From assembly GCF_002218065.1 (NCBI RefSeq), contig NZ_BDUB01000001.1, positions 2,116,711 through 2,180,710 of the forward strand: a stretch of 64,000 nt of DNA, in the 5' to 3' direction. The position numbers and the translations under genes were made by a program. Source of the stretch: Nodularia sp. NIES-3585. GTDB taxonomy: Bacteria > Cyanobacteriota > Cyanobacteriia > Cyanobacteriales > Nostocaceae. This document shows positions 56,758-64,000 of the stretch, piece by piece. The first letter of the stretch is position 1. Every line of letters starts with the position of its first letter. The notes below the pieces were generated by a model, which ran no database searches, was not told the DNA's origin, and saw only the letters and a list, made by a program, of their open reading frames with translations.

Positions 56758-57861
56758 TTACGCCTCTTCTAAAAAGGGATAGTCAGTGTAGCCCTGTTCT
56801 GTGCCGCCGTAAAAGGTACTGCGATCGTAGGGATTCAACGACGCATTCAGGGCAAAACGTTTCACAAGGTCAGGATTGGAAATATAGATGCGACCATAGG
56901 CAATTAGATTAGCTTCGCCCTTGGAGATGATTTGTTCGCCAATTTCACGGTTTAATCCGCCAGCGGCAATAATTTTACTGTTAAACAGGGGACGGAAAAA
57001 ACCAGAGGTGAGGTCGCTACTGAGATGTTCTAGGGTATCTTGGTTCGCATTGAGACGGGGTTCGATCAGGTGCAGGTAGGCTAAGTTAAATTTGTTGAGT
57101 TCCTGTACGACGTAGCTGAAGAGGGTCTTGGGGTCTGAGTCGCCCATGTCGTTAAAACTGCCGGAAGGAGATAATCGCAAACCAACGCGATCTCCACCCC
57201 AGACTTCAGTTACGGCTTCCAGAACTTCCATCAAAAAGCGCGATCGATTTTCTACTGAGCCGCCATAGGCATCGGTGCGGTGGTTGGTGCAGTCTTGCAA
57301 AAATTGATCAATCAGATAACCATTTGCGCCATGTACTTCAACGCCGTCAAAGCCTGCTTCGAGGGCATTTTTCGCACCTTGACGATATTGGTCAATCACG
57401 CTGGGGATTTCTTCGAGTTCAAGGGCGCGGGGCGCGACGTAGGGTTTCATGCCTTCGTAGGTTCCGACTTCTCCTGTTGGGGCGATCGCGCTAGGGGCAA
57501 CGGGTAATTCACCATTTGGCTGAAAATCAGGATGGGAAATGCGCCCAACGTGCCAGAGTTGCAGAAAAATGCGACCACCTTTGTCGTGAACCGCTTGGGT
57601 AACTTTTTTCCAGCCAGCAATCTGTTCAGCGGAATGGATGCCGGGGGTAGCGGGATAACCTTGTCCTTGGGGACAGACTTGGGTTGCTTCGGAAATAATC
57701 AGTCCAGCGGTTGCCCGTTGTGCATAGTAGGTGGCATGGAGTTCGTAGGGAACGTTGCCAGCCGCAGCACGACAGCGTGTTAAAGGAGCCATCACCAGAC
57801 GATTCGGCAAGGTGTAAGTACCGAGTTGTACAGGGGTTAATAATTGCAGCGTGTTATCCAT
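56758..57861 (-). CDS. Old yellow enzyme family alkene reductase
   Basis: A 367-residue FMN-dependent NAD(P)H reductase of the NemA/OYE class that reduces activated C=C bonds or nitro groups. It has PVQLGTYTLPNRLVMAPLTR, LWHVGRISHPDFQPNG (His ligand region), VEVHGANGYLIDQFLQDCTN and the C-terminal FYGGTEQGYTDYPFLEEA. Full length. The physiological substrate is unknown; roles in xenobiotic and oxidative stress are common. A GntR regulator lies 234 bp upstream on the same strand and might control it. Confidence 0.93.
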   Translation of the reverse strand: MDNTLQLLTPVQLGTYTLPNRLVMAPLTRCRAAAGNVPYELHATYYAQRATAGLIISEATQVCPQGQGYPATPGIHSAEQIAGWKKVTQAVHDKGGRIFLQLWHVGRISHPDFQPNGELPVAPSAIAPTGEVGTYEGMKPYVAPRALELEEIPSVIDQYRQGAKNALEAGFDGVEVHGANGYLIDQFLQDCTNHRTDAYGGSVENRSRFLMEVLEAVTEVWGGDRVGLRLSPSGSFNDMGDSDPKTLFSYVVQELNKFNLAYLHLIEPRLNANQDTLEHLSSDLTSGFFRPLFNSKIIAAGGLNREIGEQIISKGEANLIAYGRIYISNPDLVKRFALNASLNPYDRSTFYGGTEQGYTDYPFLEEA

Positions 57862-57892
57862 AAGTCTAACTGTAATCGTTTTTAAGTATAGC

Positions 57893-57936
57893 TGGGGAGT
57901 AGGGAGTAGGGAGTGGGGAGTGGGGAGTGGGGAGTC
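57893..57936. repeat. Heptamer short tandem repeat (GGGAGTA/GGGAGTG units)
   Basis: Six units of GGGAGTA or GGGAGTG lie just upstream of the old yellow enzyme gene. They may affect that promoter region. Confidence 0.8.
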
Positions 57937-58095
57937 GGTTAAAACCCGAGTGGTGTCTAAGTTTGATTATCCGTTTATGTCTTAACCTCCTTGGCGGTTG
58001 CTATACCTAGAATAATCTCATCAAATCCGCAGTAATCGCCCCATAGCGTCTGGTAAGAGAACTTTGATCTGGATAATTGATTTTTGGGGAATTAC

Positions 58096-59088
58096 CTAAC
58101 CCAAACCCAGTTCGCGTTTTAACAAATCAATCGACTTAGCCCCAATATAATTTTCCACTTTAATCAGTTTAGGGGGACGAATAATGTCTTCAAGTGATGC
58201 TTGTACTGCTGCGTGTACCGTGGGAAAACTGGCTTGATCGCTGATGATTATTTCCGCCCGTTTGGCGATCGCTTGCAGTTTGTACGCGTCTTTTGGTTGT
58301 GCAGTCATGATTAATAGTTCATCGCCTCGTAAACCATGAAGAATCACTTCTGCGGCACGGACAATTCCCGAACTGAGACTAACTATGCCGACACAATTTT
58401 GTTTGGGTAAGGTTTTTAGCAGTTCGAGTTCTTTGCTGTAGTCGTAGATATCTAGAGGAATTACACGTACAGATTTTGGGGCTGCGATCGCTTCCACATC
58501 ACTGATAAAATAACGGCTTGTAACCACCGTTGCCGAGTTAGTTTTATCTAGGACGGCTGTTAATTCTTCCATCGCTACGAGCTGTACAGGTATATTGAGA
58601 GAATGTTCTAACTCATACACCATCAATTCACCTGCACCCATGTCATGAGAGGGAACTGCAACTAGCACTTGGGCGCTACAACGTAAGCGCCAATCAATTT
58701 CACCTAAAAATAGCTCCCGTGCTTGATTGAGTGAATAGCCTTGAGAAAGCATCTCATCAAGTGCTTTTTGCACCAGTTTATAGGCATCTTCGGTTTGCTG
58801 TTTCACAACAGAGGATTGCACCTTGCCACCGCCTTCATGCCCTTGGGTACGCACATAAATTCCCGAACCAGCGAGACTTTCCACAAATCCGTCTTCTTCC
58901 AACTGGCGGTAAACTTTGCTAATGGTATTGCGGTGTAAACCTGTGTGCATGGCTAATGCCCGTGTGCTGGGCAATTTGTATCCAGGTGGATATTGTCGGC
59001 AAGCGATCGCAAACCGAATTTGATTAAATAGCTGGTTGGAAGCAGGAATTTCACTGTCTGGCTGAATACGGAATTGAATCATTACCAA
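58096..59088 (-). CDS. GntR-family transcriptional regulator
   Basis: A 330-residue regulator. The N-terminal GntR winged helix (QIRFAIACRQYPPGYKLPST, then RALAMHTGLHRNTISKVYRQ, LEEDGFVESLAGSGIYV, about 20-90) is followed by a 230-residue effector domain that is not the aminotransferase domain of MocR types. The ligand is unknown. It is monocistronic and divergent from the dienelactone hydrolase gene, which with the old yellow enzyme is a plausible target. Confidence 0.9.
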   Translation of the reverse strand: MVMIQFRIQPDSEIPASNQLFNQIRFAIACRQYPPGYKLPSTRALAMHTGLHRNTISKVYRQLEEDGFVESLAGSGIYVRTQGHEGGGKVQSSVVKQQTEDAYKLVQKALDEMLSQGYSLNQARELFLGEIDWRLRCSAQVLVAVPSHDMGAGELMVYELEHSLNIPVQLVAMEELTAVLDKTNSATVVTSRYFISDVEAIAAPKSVRVIPLDIYDYSKELELLKTLPKQNCVGIVSLSSGIVRAAEVILHGLRGDELLIMTAQPKDAYKLQAIAKRAEIIISDQASFPTVHAAVQASLEDIIRPPKLIKVENYIGAKSIDLLKRELGLG

Positions 59089-59291
59089 ACCTATTAATAT
59101 TAGTAGGGGCGAGTAACTAGGTGCATTTATGACATATTAGATATCTTATATACATATAGAATTTTTTAGGGAGAAATTTTCAATCTGCTGACTTTTGCTA
59201 ATTAATGACTTTGAGAGAAAATGGCTGGAATTACTGGCATATTTATATTAAATAATCACATACTGAATGAAACAGCATTGATAAAAATTTT

Positions 59292-60041
59292 ATGGCAAAG
59301 CAAATAATAGATACCACAAATGTGAAACTTTTGCAAGATAATCTCCAAATATCGGCTTATTTGGCACAACCACAAGCACCAGGTGCTTATCCGGGAGTTG
59401 TGGTATTACAGGAAATATTTGGTGTTAATCTACACATACGGGAAGTTACAGAACGAATTGCTCAACAAGGATATGTAGCGATCGCTCCGGCACTTTTTCA
59501 ACGTCAAGCCCCTGATTTTGAAACAGGCTACACCCCAGAAGATATGAAAATGGGTAGAGAATATGCTTGGCAGCAAACTCAAGCATCAGAGTTATTGAGT
59601 GATATTCAATCAGCCATCGACTATCTCAAGACTCTACCCCAGGTGAAACCAGATAGCTTTGGCTGTATTGGCTTTTGTTTTGGGGGTCATGTAGCATATT
59701 TAGCTGCCACCCTACCAGATATCAAAGCGACTGCTTCCTTCTACGGTGCTGGAATTACAGCACGCACACCAGGAGGTGGCGCACCCACTATCACCAGTAC
59801 CCCAGATATCAAAGGCACAATATATACTTTCTTTGGTATGGAAGATGAGTTTATCCCCGCCGAACAGGTAGATCAAATTGCCGCAGAATTAGAAAAATAC
59901 AAAATTTCTCATCGTGTGTTTCGCTACGATGGATCTGACCACGGATTTTTCTGTGACCATCGCGCCAGCTATAATCCTAAAGCCGCAGCTGATGCTTGGG
60001 AGCAGGTGAAACAACTTTTTGGCAGTGTGTTAGGAGCCTAG
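59292..60041 (+). CDS. Dienelactone hydrolase family protein
   Basis: A 249-residue alpha/beta hydrolase with a Cys nucleophile in GCIGFCFGGHVAYLAA, catalytic Asp near FFGMEDEFIPAEQ and His in DGSDHGFFCDHR. The fold and triad are those of carboxymethylenebutenolidase relatives; cyanobacterial members are of unknown substrate. It is divergent from the GntR regulator (203 bp between). Full length. Confidence 0.92.
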   Translation: MAKQIIDTTNVKLLQDNLQISAYLAQPQAPGAYPGVVVLQEIFGVNLHIREVTERIAQQGYVAIAPALFQRQAPDFETGYTPEDMKMGREYAWQQTQASELLSDIQSAIDYLKTLPQVKPDSFGCIGFCFGGHVAYLAATLPDIKATASFYGAGITARTPGGGAPTITSTPDIKGTIYTFFGMEDEFIPAEQVDQIAAELEKYKISHRVFRYDGSDHGFFCDHRASYNPKAAADAWEQVKQLFGSVLGA

Positions 60042-60305
60042 GACAGCAGGTTGGAAGTCAAAAATCTGAGACTCTATAGCCTTTTCATTGATTTCTTAGT
60101 GGTTGTCCTATTTACGCCGTGCTGTACTAAAGAAAAAATACTGCGAGGTTCCCAGATTGGGGACTATTCCAGCTATTTTAGGTGGTTCTGCCTACCAAAT
60201 AATCATGCCCTAATTACCTAACAATCCCACTAGGTGGGAATTTGTTAGGGGTTTAGTAAAACTCCAGTGGCATCACATCAAAATAATAATTTATCTTCAA
60301 TCGTC

Positions 60306-61208
60306 ATGAACTCCGAATCGAAACTTTCTCAACCTGCCAATTCGTCTTTTACGATGGACGATTTTGCCAAAGCATTAGAAGTACACGACTACCAGTTTCA
60401 AAAAGGGCAAGTTGTACGTGGGAAAGTATTTCAACTTGACCCTGATGGAGCCTATGTAGATATTGGTGGCAAGTCATCCGCTTTTCTCCCCCGTGATGAG
60501 GCTTCTTTGAGAGCAGTTACCGATTTATCGGAGGTGCTGCCATTGCAAGAGGAACTGGAGTTTTTGATTATCCGCGACCAGGATGCAGAAGGTCAAGTCA
60601 CCCTTTCGCGCAAGCAGTTGGAAATTCAGCAAGTCTGGGAACGACTGACCGAAATGAACGAAGGTGGACAGACGGTGCAAGTTAGAGTCACGGGTGTAAA
60701 TAAAGGTGGTGTTACCGTTGATTTGCTTTCCTTGAGAGGATTTATTCCGCGATCGCATTTAGCAGAGCGTGATAACTTAGAAGCACTTAAAGGTCAAAGT
60801 TTGACTGTCAGCTTTTTAGAAATTAATCGTAATACCAACAAACTGATACTTTCCCAGCGCTTGGCAACTCGTTCTAGCAGCTTCAGCCTATTAGAACTAA
60901 ATCAGCTAGTAGAAGGTAAAGTTACTGGCATTAAACCTTTTGGCATATTTGTGGATTTAGATGGTCTTAGTGCCTTGCTACATATTAAGCAAGTCAGCCA
61001 AAAATTCATTGAATCTCTGGAAAAAGTCTTTCAAATTGGTCAAACAATTAAAGCTGTAATTATTGACTTAGATGAAGGTAAAGGTCGCGTGGCTCTTTCT
61101 ACCAGAATTTTGGAAAACTTCCCTGGTGAAATGCTAGAGAATTTTGATGATGTCATGGCTTCAGCCGAGGCGCGTGCTAATCGAGCTAGTAATAAGGCTG
61201 CTGAATAA
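60306..61208 (+). CDS. S1-domain RNA-binding protein (30S ribosomal protein S1-like)
   Basis: A 300-residue protein with three S1 OB-fold domains: KGQVVRGKVFQLDPDGAYVD (about 40-105), GQTVQVRVTGVNKGGVTVDL (about 122-190) and NQLVEGKVTGIKPFGIFVDL (about 205-275). Cyanobacteria carry a three-domain S1 protein of this kind that binds mRNA. The start is set at ATG 60306 (MNSESKLSQPANSSFTMDDF); the GTG at 60267 adds 13 residues. It is monocistronic, with no signal of transfer. Confidence 0.92.
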   Translation: MNSESKLSQPANSSFTMDDFAKALEVHDYQFQKGQVVRGKVFQLDPDGAYVDIGGKSSAFLPRDEASLRAVTDLSEVLPLQEELEFLIIRDQDAEGQVTLSRKQLEIQQVWERLTEMNEGGQTVQVRVTGVNKGGVTVDLLSLRGFIPRSHLAERDNLEALKGQSLTVSFLEINRNTNKLILSQRLATRSSSFSLLELNQLVEGKVTGIKPFGIFVDLDGLSALLHIKQVSQKFIESLEKVFQIGQTIKAVIIDLDEGKGRVALSTRILENFPGEMLENFDDVMASAEARANRASNKAAE

Positions 61209-61403
61209 GTACAGAGTTTCACGCCAATTCTTTGCGCTTTTGCGTCTTGGCGTGAGACATTATCTTTTGACATTTAAGGCAACTGAGCTATTTTCAGCTT
61301 TAGTCAACTCTTGTAAGTGTTTGATTGTGAAAACAGTCTTATTTCTAGATCGAGAGTAAATTGGTGCTTAGATTTAAAATAATTAACAGCAAAATTAATT
61401 TCA

Positions 61404-61859
61404 ATGTGCAGCAATAATTCAAGTCCATTGCGGTTGCAAGTTTGGCGGTCTTGTCGTTGGAAAAAAGAATTTTTGGATACAAACAAAAATGATTTAGCAG
61501 ATGTTACAGCTTTCCAGGAATGTCTTTATTCTTGGGAACCTGTTGAACATCCTTTTGGTTCGATTACCAGCGGTGAGCAAACTCAGAGGCTAACAAAAGA
61601 ATTAATTGAAAATTTTTCTTTAGGAATAAAACCTGAAGAACGTGGAATTGAACAGTTCAAGAAAGTTATCCAAGTAATAGATGATATATTGTCTCACGAA
61701 AATGAATCAGCTTGGAGTGATTTAGAAGAGTTCGGACACTTGTCTAATTATGATAGTGTCAACCTTCGTCAACATCGACTTCTGGCTTTACGCCAGCATA
61801 TTCAGTGGGTATGCGATACGTTTGCTAATGTCCCAGATATCAGTATATCCCTTCGTTAA
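61404..61859 (+). CDS. Unrecognised 151-residue protein, first gene of a PIN operon
   Basis: No family is recognised. The N-terminal 45 residues are basic and Cys/Trp-containing (CSNNSSPLRLQVWRSCRWKK). The remainder is helical and acidic, with regularly spaced hydrophobics (RGIEQFKKVIQVIDDILSHE, then RQHRLLALRQHIQWVCDTF). It ends 11 bp before the PIN gene, and all three genes read in the same direction with tight spacing, so it should be the small subunit or regulator of that system. The operon is more AT-rich than the S1 gene before it. Confidence 0.6.
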   Translation: MCSNNSSPLRLQVWRSCRWKKEFLDTNKNDLADVTAFQECLYSWEPVEHPFGSITSGEQTQRLTKELIENFSLGIKPEERGIEQFKKVIQVIDDILSHENESAWSDLEEFGHLSNYDSVNLRQHRLLALRQHIQWVCDTFANVPDISISLR

Positions 61860-61870
61860 CATACAAGTAT

Positions 61871-63910
61871 ATGGAATTAAAATTGCTAAGTAAAGAAGAC
61901 GCACTCCAATATATTTCTCAAATAGGTAAACATGGAGAGCCTTTTGACATATTTCTCGGTGAAGATATTTGTTTTGGGCTTAATAAATGGGTAAAGGTTG
62001 GGATGATTACATTACAACCAGGAGGGCAAGCTTCAGCAATGGAAACCCAATATAATGAGTTTTATGCTGCTAAATTTGGTGGTTTTGAATGGCAGCTACC
62101 ATCTTCAGAAACGCTCAATCAAAATATTGCTGATATTCTTAATAATGATCAAAGCCTAGATAGAGTTAAGAAAGCTTTCCGAGAAGGATTACAGGACGTG
62201 CTTCGGAGGACTTTATTACTTTTACCTATTTTCGATGTCGAGACTATTTCCAAAATCCCTTTACAGAAACCGATCACAATCATTGCAGATACATCAGGTA
62301 TTCACCAAGGAGGGCTTGATTTTGTAAGTCGATTTCTTACACCTTGGGCAAGAATAAAAATACCCGCGATTGTTCATATGGAAATAATTAATCAGGTAGA
62401 TAGGTACTTTAGCACTCGTAGAGAAAGTCAAAAAAGGAATAAACCTGTTTCTGCGGCACTTCGAGAACATATTCTCAGCCAGGGTGGTCAAAGAACTTTG
62501 CTTCGGCTTGAACTACATTCAGATACAGAAATAGAACGTGGTGATTTAGGTGCTGATCCATTGAGGGGTATTGTGACACCTAGTAGTGATCCTGAAGATA
62601 GTAACCTTAAACTACAAGAGATTGTTAGAAGTTTTGCTGACCGTCTAATTTTAGAAACTGCACGACGTTTTCAAACCCAAGTTCGTCCAGATCATTCGCT
62701 TGCGCTTCTGACTAGTGATCAAGGTCTAGCTAGAATGACGATGGCTGAAGGAATGGATGTATTGTTTTTTGAATCTCGTTCTGTTCCTAAGTTCGATACT
62801 AGGAAACTGACTGGCGTTCTTTTTCATCCTTTCAGTCAAGAAATATATACAGTAGCACTAACGGATGTTCTTTGGGAATTAGCTGTATCTTTTGGATGCC
62901 TTCGCTTGCACAATTCCAATACTAATGAGTCATTAGAACTATGGGGAATGCCAAGTGGGGAATATTCATGGCAACCTATTCATATTAAAGATGATCTTCT
63001 TTGGGGAAAGTTTCACACTGAACCATCCTCCGCCACAACAGAGAATACCTCTGCTTCTTTATCAACTGATAGAGAAATCCCAAAAACTGATACAGTTTCT
63101 AGCCAAAATATAGAAATAATAGCTCAAGCCTATGCATTTAGTCCAGATCAAATGTTCTTGCTAATGAACATCTTAGTAAACAAGGGAGAGTTAACTAATC
63201 AAGAAGCTCAAGAGAAATTAGGTTTAACACATCAATCTCGTTATAATTTGTATAAAAATTTTCTCCATAGTGGTAGTTTTATTGAATTTAAAAACAACAA
63301 AATTGTGTGTACAGAATTACTTAAGTCTCTATGGCAAAGTTTACTGGATGAAGAGCATCTTAAAGTTTTATATTATTTGAAGAAAATACCATCATTTGAA
63401 TCATTATATAGGTATGTAAATCAAAGTAAGACTGTTGAATATAGCACATTACCAATTTCAAAGAAAGCAAAATCAACCTATGTTAAGCTCGGTGAGGCAG
63501 CTTGTGCTTGGTTGAATATACAAAACCAAAGAATTGTTGCCACTGATAACATACCTGAGTTAGCAGATTTTGCTAATTTAGCAGTAGAGGTTTATAAATC
63601 AATTCGTTCACAGGGAGACACAGAATGGATACTTACTGGACGTTGGTTAGAAGAATTAGCTATTCAATATGCTGTTCATCCAATATTAGCCAGAAAATTG
63701 GTGAAAGAAGCCCAAGACCAAAACTTAGTTAATGTCTATGCTGAAGGATCTACTCCAGATACTCGTTTTGAACAGCACGATTTGTGGATAATTAAGACAA
63801 GTGAAGGACTTCCCCACTTGGAAAGAGTTTATCTGTATCATGGAAATTTTATTATACCTGGGACATCTGCTGTACGTATTAAGCTAGAAGGAGTTAAAAA
63901 TGCCTCTTGA
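61871..63910 (+). CDS. PIN-domain nuclease-like protein with winged-helix-type C-terminal region
   Basis: A 679-residue protein. Residues 1-130 are an N-terminal region of unknown fold. Residues 135-300 form a PIN-type core with four acidic positions in order: Asp140 (TIIADTSGIHQGG), Glu171 (IVHMEIINQVD), Asp257 (FADRLILETARRF) and Asp283 (ALLTSDQGLARMTM), the arrangement of metal-dependent PIN RNases. The middle part (300-400) is beta-rich. The C-terminal half has a winged-helix-like stretch (LTNQEAQEKLGLTHQSRYNL) and more helices. It is far larger than VapC toxins (~130 residues). Its stop overlaps the next ATG by 11 bp. Function is unknown; RNA or DNA cleavage in a conflict system is inferred. 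Confidence 0.75.
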   Translation: MELKLLSKEDALQYISQIGKHGEPFDIFLGEDICFGLNKWVKVGMITLQPGGQASAMETQYNEFYAAKFGGFEWQLPSSETLNQNIADILNNDQSLDRVKKAFREGLQDVLRRTLLLLPIFDVETISKIPLQKPITIIADTSGIHQGGLDFVSRFLTPWARIKIPAIVHMEIINQVDRYFSTRRESQKRNKPVSAALREHILSQGGQRTLLRLELHSDTEIERGDLGADPLRGIVTPSSDPEDSNLKLQEIVRSFADRLILETARRFQTQVRPDHSLALLTSDQGLARMTMAEGMDVLFFESRSVPKFDTRKLTGVLFHPFSQEIYTVALTDVLWELAVSFGCLRLHNSNTNESLELWGMPSGEYSWQPIHIKDDLLWGKFHTEPSSATTENTSASLSTDREIPKTDTVSSQNIEIIAQAYAFSPDQMFLLMNILVNKGELTNQEAQEKLGLTHQSRYNLYKNFLHSGSFIEFKNNKIVCTELLKSLWQSLLDEEHLKVLYYLKKIPSFESLYRYVNQSKTVEYSTLPISKKAKSTYVKLGEAACAWLNIQNQRIVATDNIPELADFANLAVEVYKSIRSQGDTEWILTGRWLEELAIQYAVHPILARKLVKEAQDQNLVNVYAEGSTPDTRFEQHDLWIIKTSEGLPHLERVYLYHGNFIIPGTSAVRIKLEGVKNAS

Positions 63911-64000
63911 AAATCTATTTACAGATGAGGCGACTGCTAATTCACCAGATCAGCAAACAAAGTTGCTCTATCAAAAGTTTGGTGTATTGAGTAACCCTTT
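63900..64000 (+). CDS. Third gene of the PIN operon, truncated by window end
   Basis: From ATG 63900, overlapping the PIN gene stop by 11 bp and preceded by AAGGAG within that gene, the first 33 residues read MPLENLFTDEATANSPDQQT, KLLYQKFGVLSNPF. The FGVLSNPF run resembles the short N-terminal motif before the P-loop of some AAA-type ATPases (FG...NPF), but no catalytic motif is in view, so the ATPase assignment is only a guess. The tight overlap shows translational coupling to the PIN protein. Confidence 0.5.
   Translation, partial: MPLENLFTDEATANSPDQQTKLLYQKFGVLSNP

Overview
The window comes from a filamentous, probably heterocyst-forming cyanobacterium (Nostocales, Nostoc/Anabaena-like). 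The signs are an apcD phycobilisome core gene, frequent GCGATCGC (HIP1-type) octamers, heptamer-type short tandem repeats between and at the ends of genes, a Mo-dependent nitrogenase C-terminal-family protein, many cyanobacteria-only families (DUF29, DUF3038, DUF4335, DUF3122, FHA-PBP1), and the tig-clpP-clpX and asd-dapA-rnj clusters. No tRNA, rRNA or CRISPR array was seen. Most of the window is core chromosome, with accessory material at both edges and repeat-rich scars in the middle.

Layout. 1-3.6 kb is accessory: a nonsense-broken HicA-like toxin, then an AT-rich two-gene unit of a HEPN-like protein and a large protein with two P-loop ATPase domains. 3.7-6 kb is the groES-groEL operon with a perfect CIRCE operator and a terminator. 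6.1-9 kb holds a frameshifted [2Fe-2S] ferredoxin, a LuxR-type response regulator, a short MITE-like element and a higBA module whose toxin is frameshifted. 9-27.8 kb is mostly core: asnS, two small conserved proteins, an RsbW-like kinase, rlmD, apcD, purL, purF, DUF29 proteins, an orphan peptide-type ABC permease, apt, a DUF3038/DUF4335 pair, an FHA-containing class A PBP and lspA. 27.8-34.5 kb is scarred by repeats: two oppositely oriented copies of a ~152-bp element flank bioY, a truncated TPP-enzyme gene, 1.5 kb of AT-rich DNA and a three-PAS histidine kinase. An AraC-type response regulator lies just outside.

34.6-40 kb is the phosphate uptake operon pstS-pstC-pstA-pstB-pstB behind a recognisable Pho box. 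40-46.7 kb holds rpmF, a caspase-fold protein that has lost both catalytic residues, a Mo-nitrogenase C-terminal-like protein, a transporter fragment, a secreted rhodanese, a DUF3122 protein and a DsbA-like protein. 46.8-51 kb is asd-dapA-rnj (lysine/threonine precursors and RNase J) on the minus strand. 51.8-56.5 kb is tig-clpP-clpX and an alpha/beta hydrolase. 56.7-61.2 kb holds an old yellow enzyme, a GntR regulator, a dienelactone hydrolase and an S1-domain protein. The right edge (61.4 kb on) enters an apparently uncharacterised operon: a 151-residue protein, a 679-residue protein with a well-formed PIN nuclease core and winged-helix-like C-terminus, and a third gene cut by the window end.

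The best candidates for an undescribed system are the PIN operon at the right edge and the HEPN/dual-ATPase pair at the left edge. Both look like conflict or defence modules by architecture only; no function is proven from sequence. Family assignments rest on recognised motifs and remembered family patterns, not on database searches.
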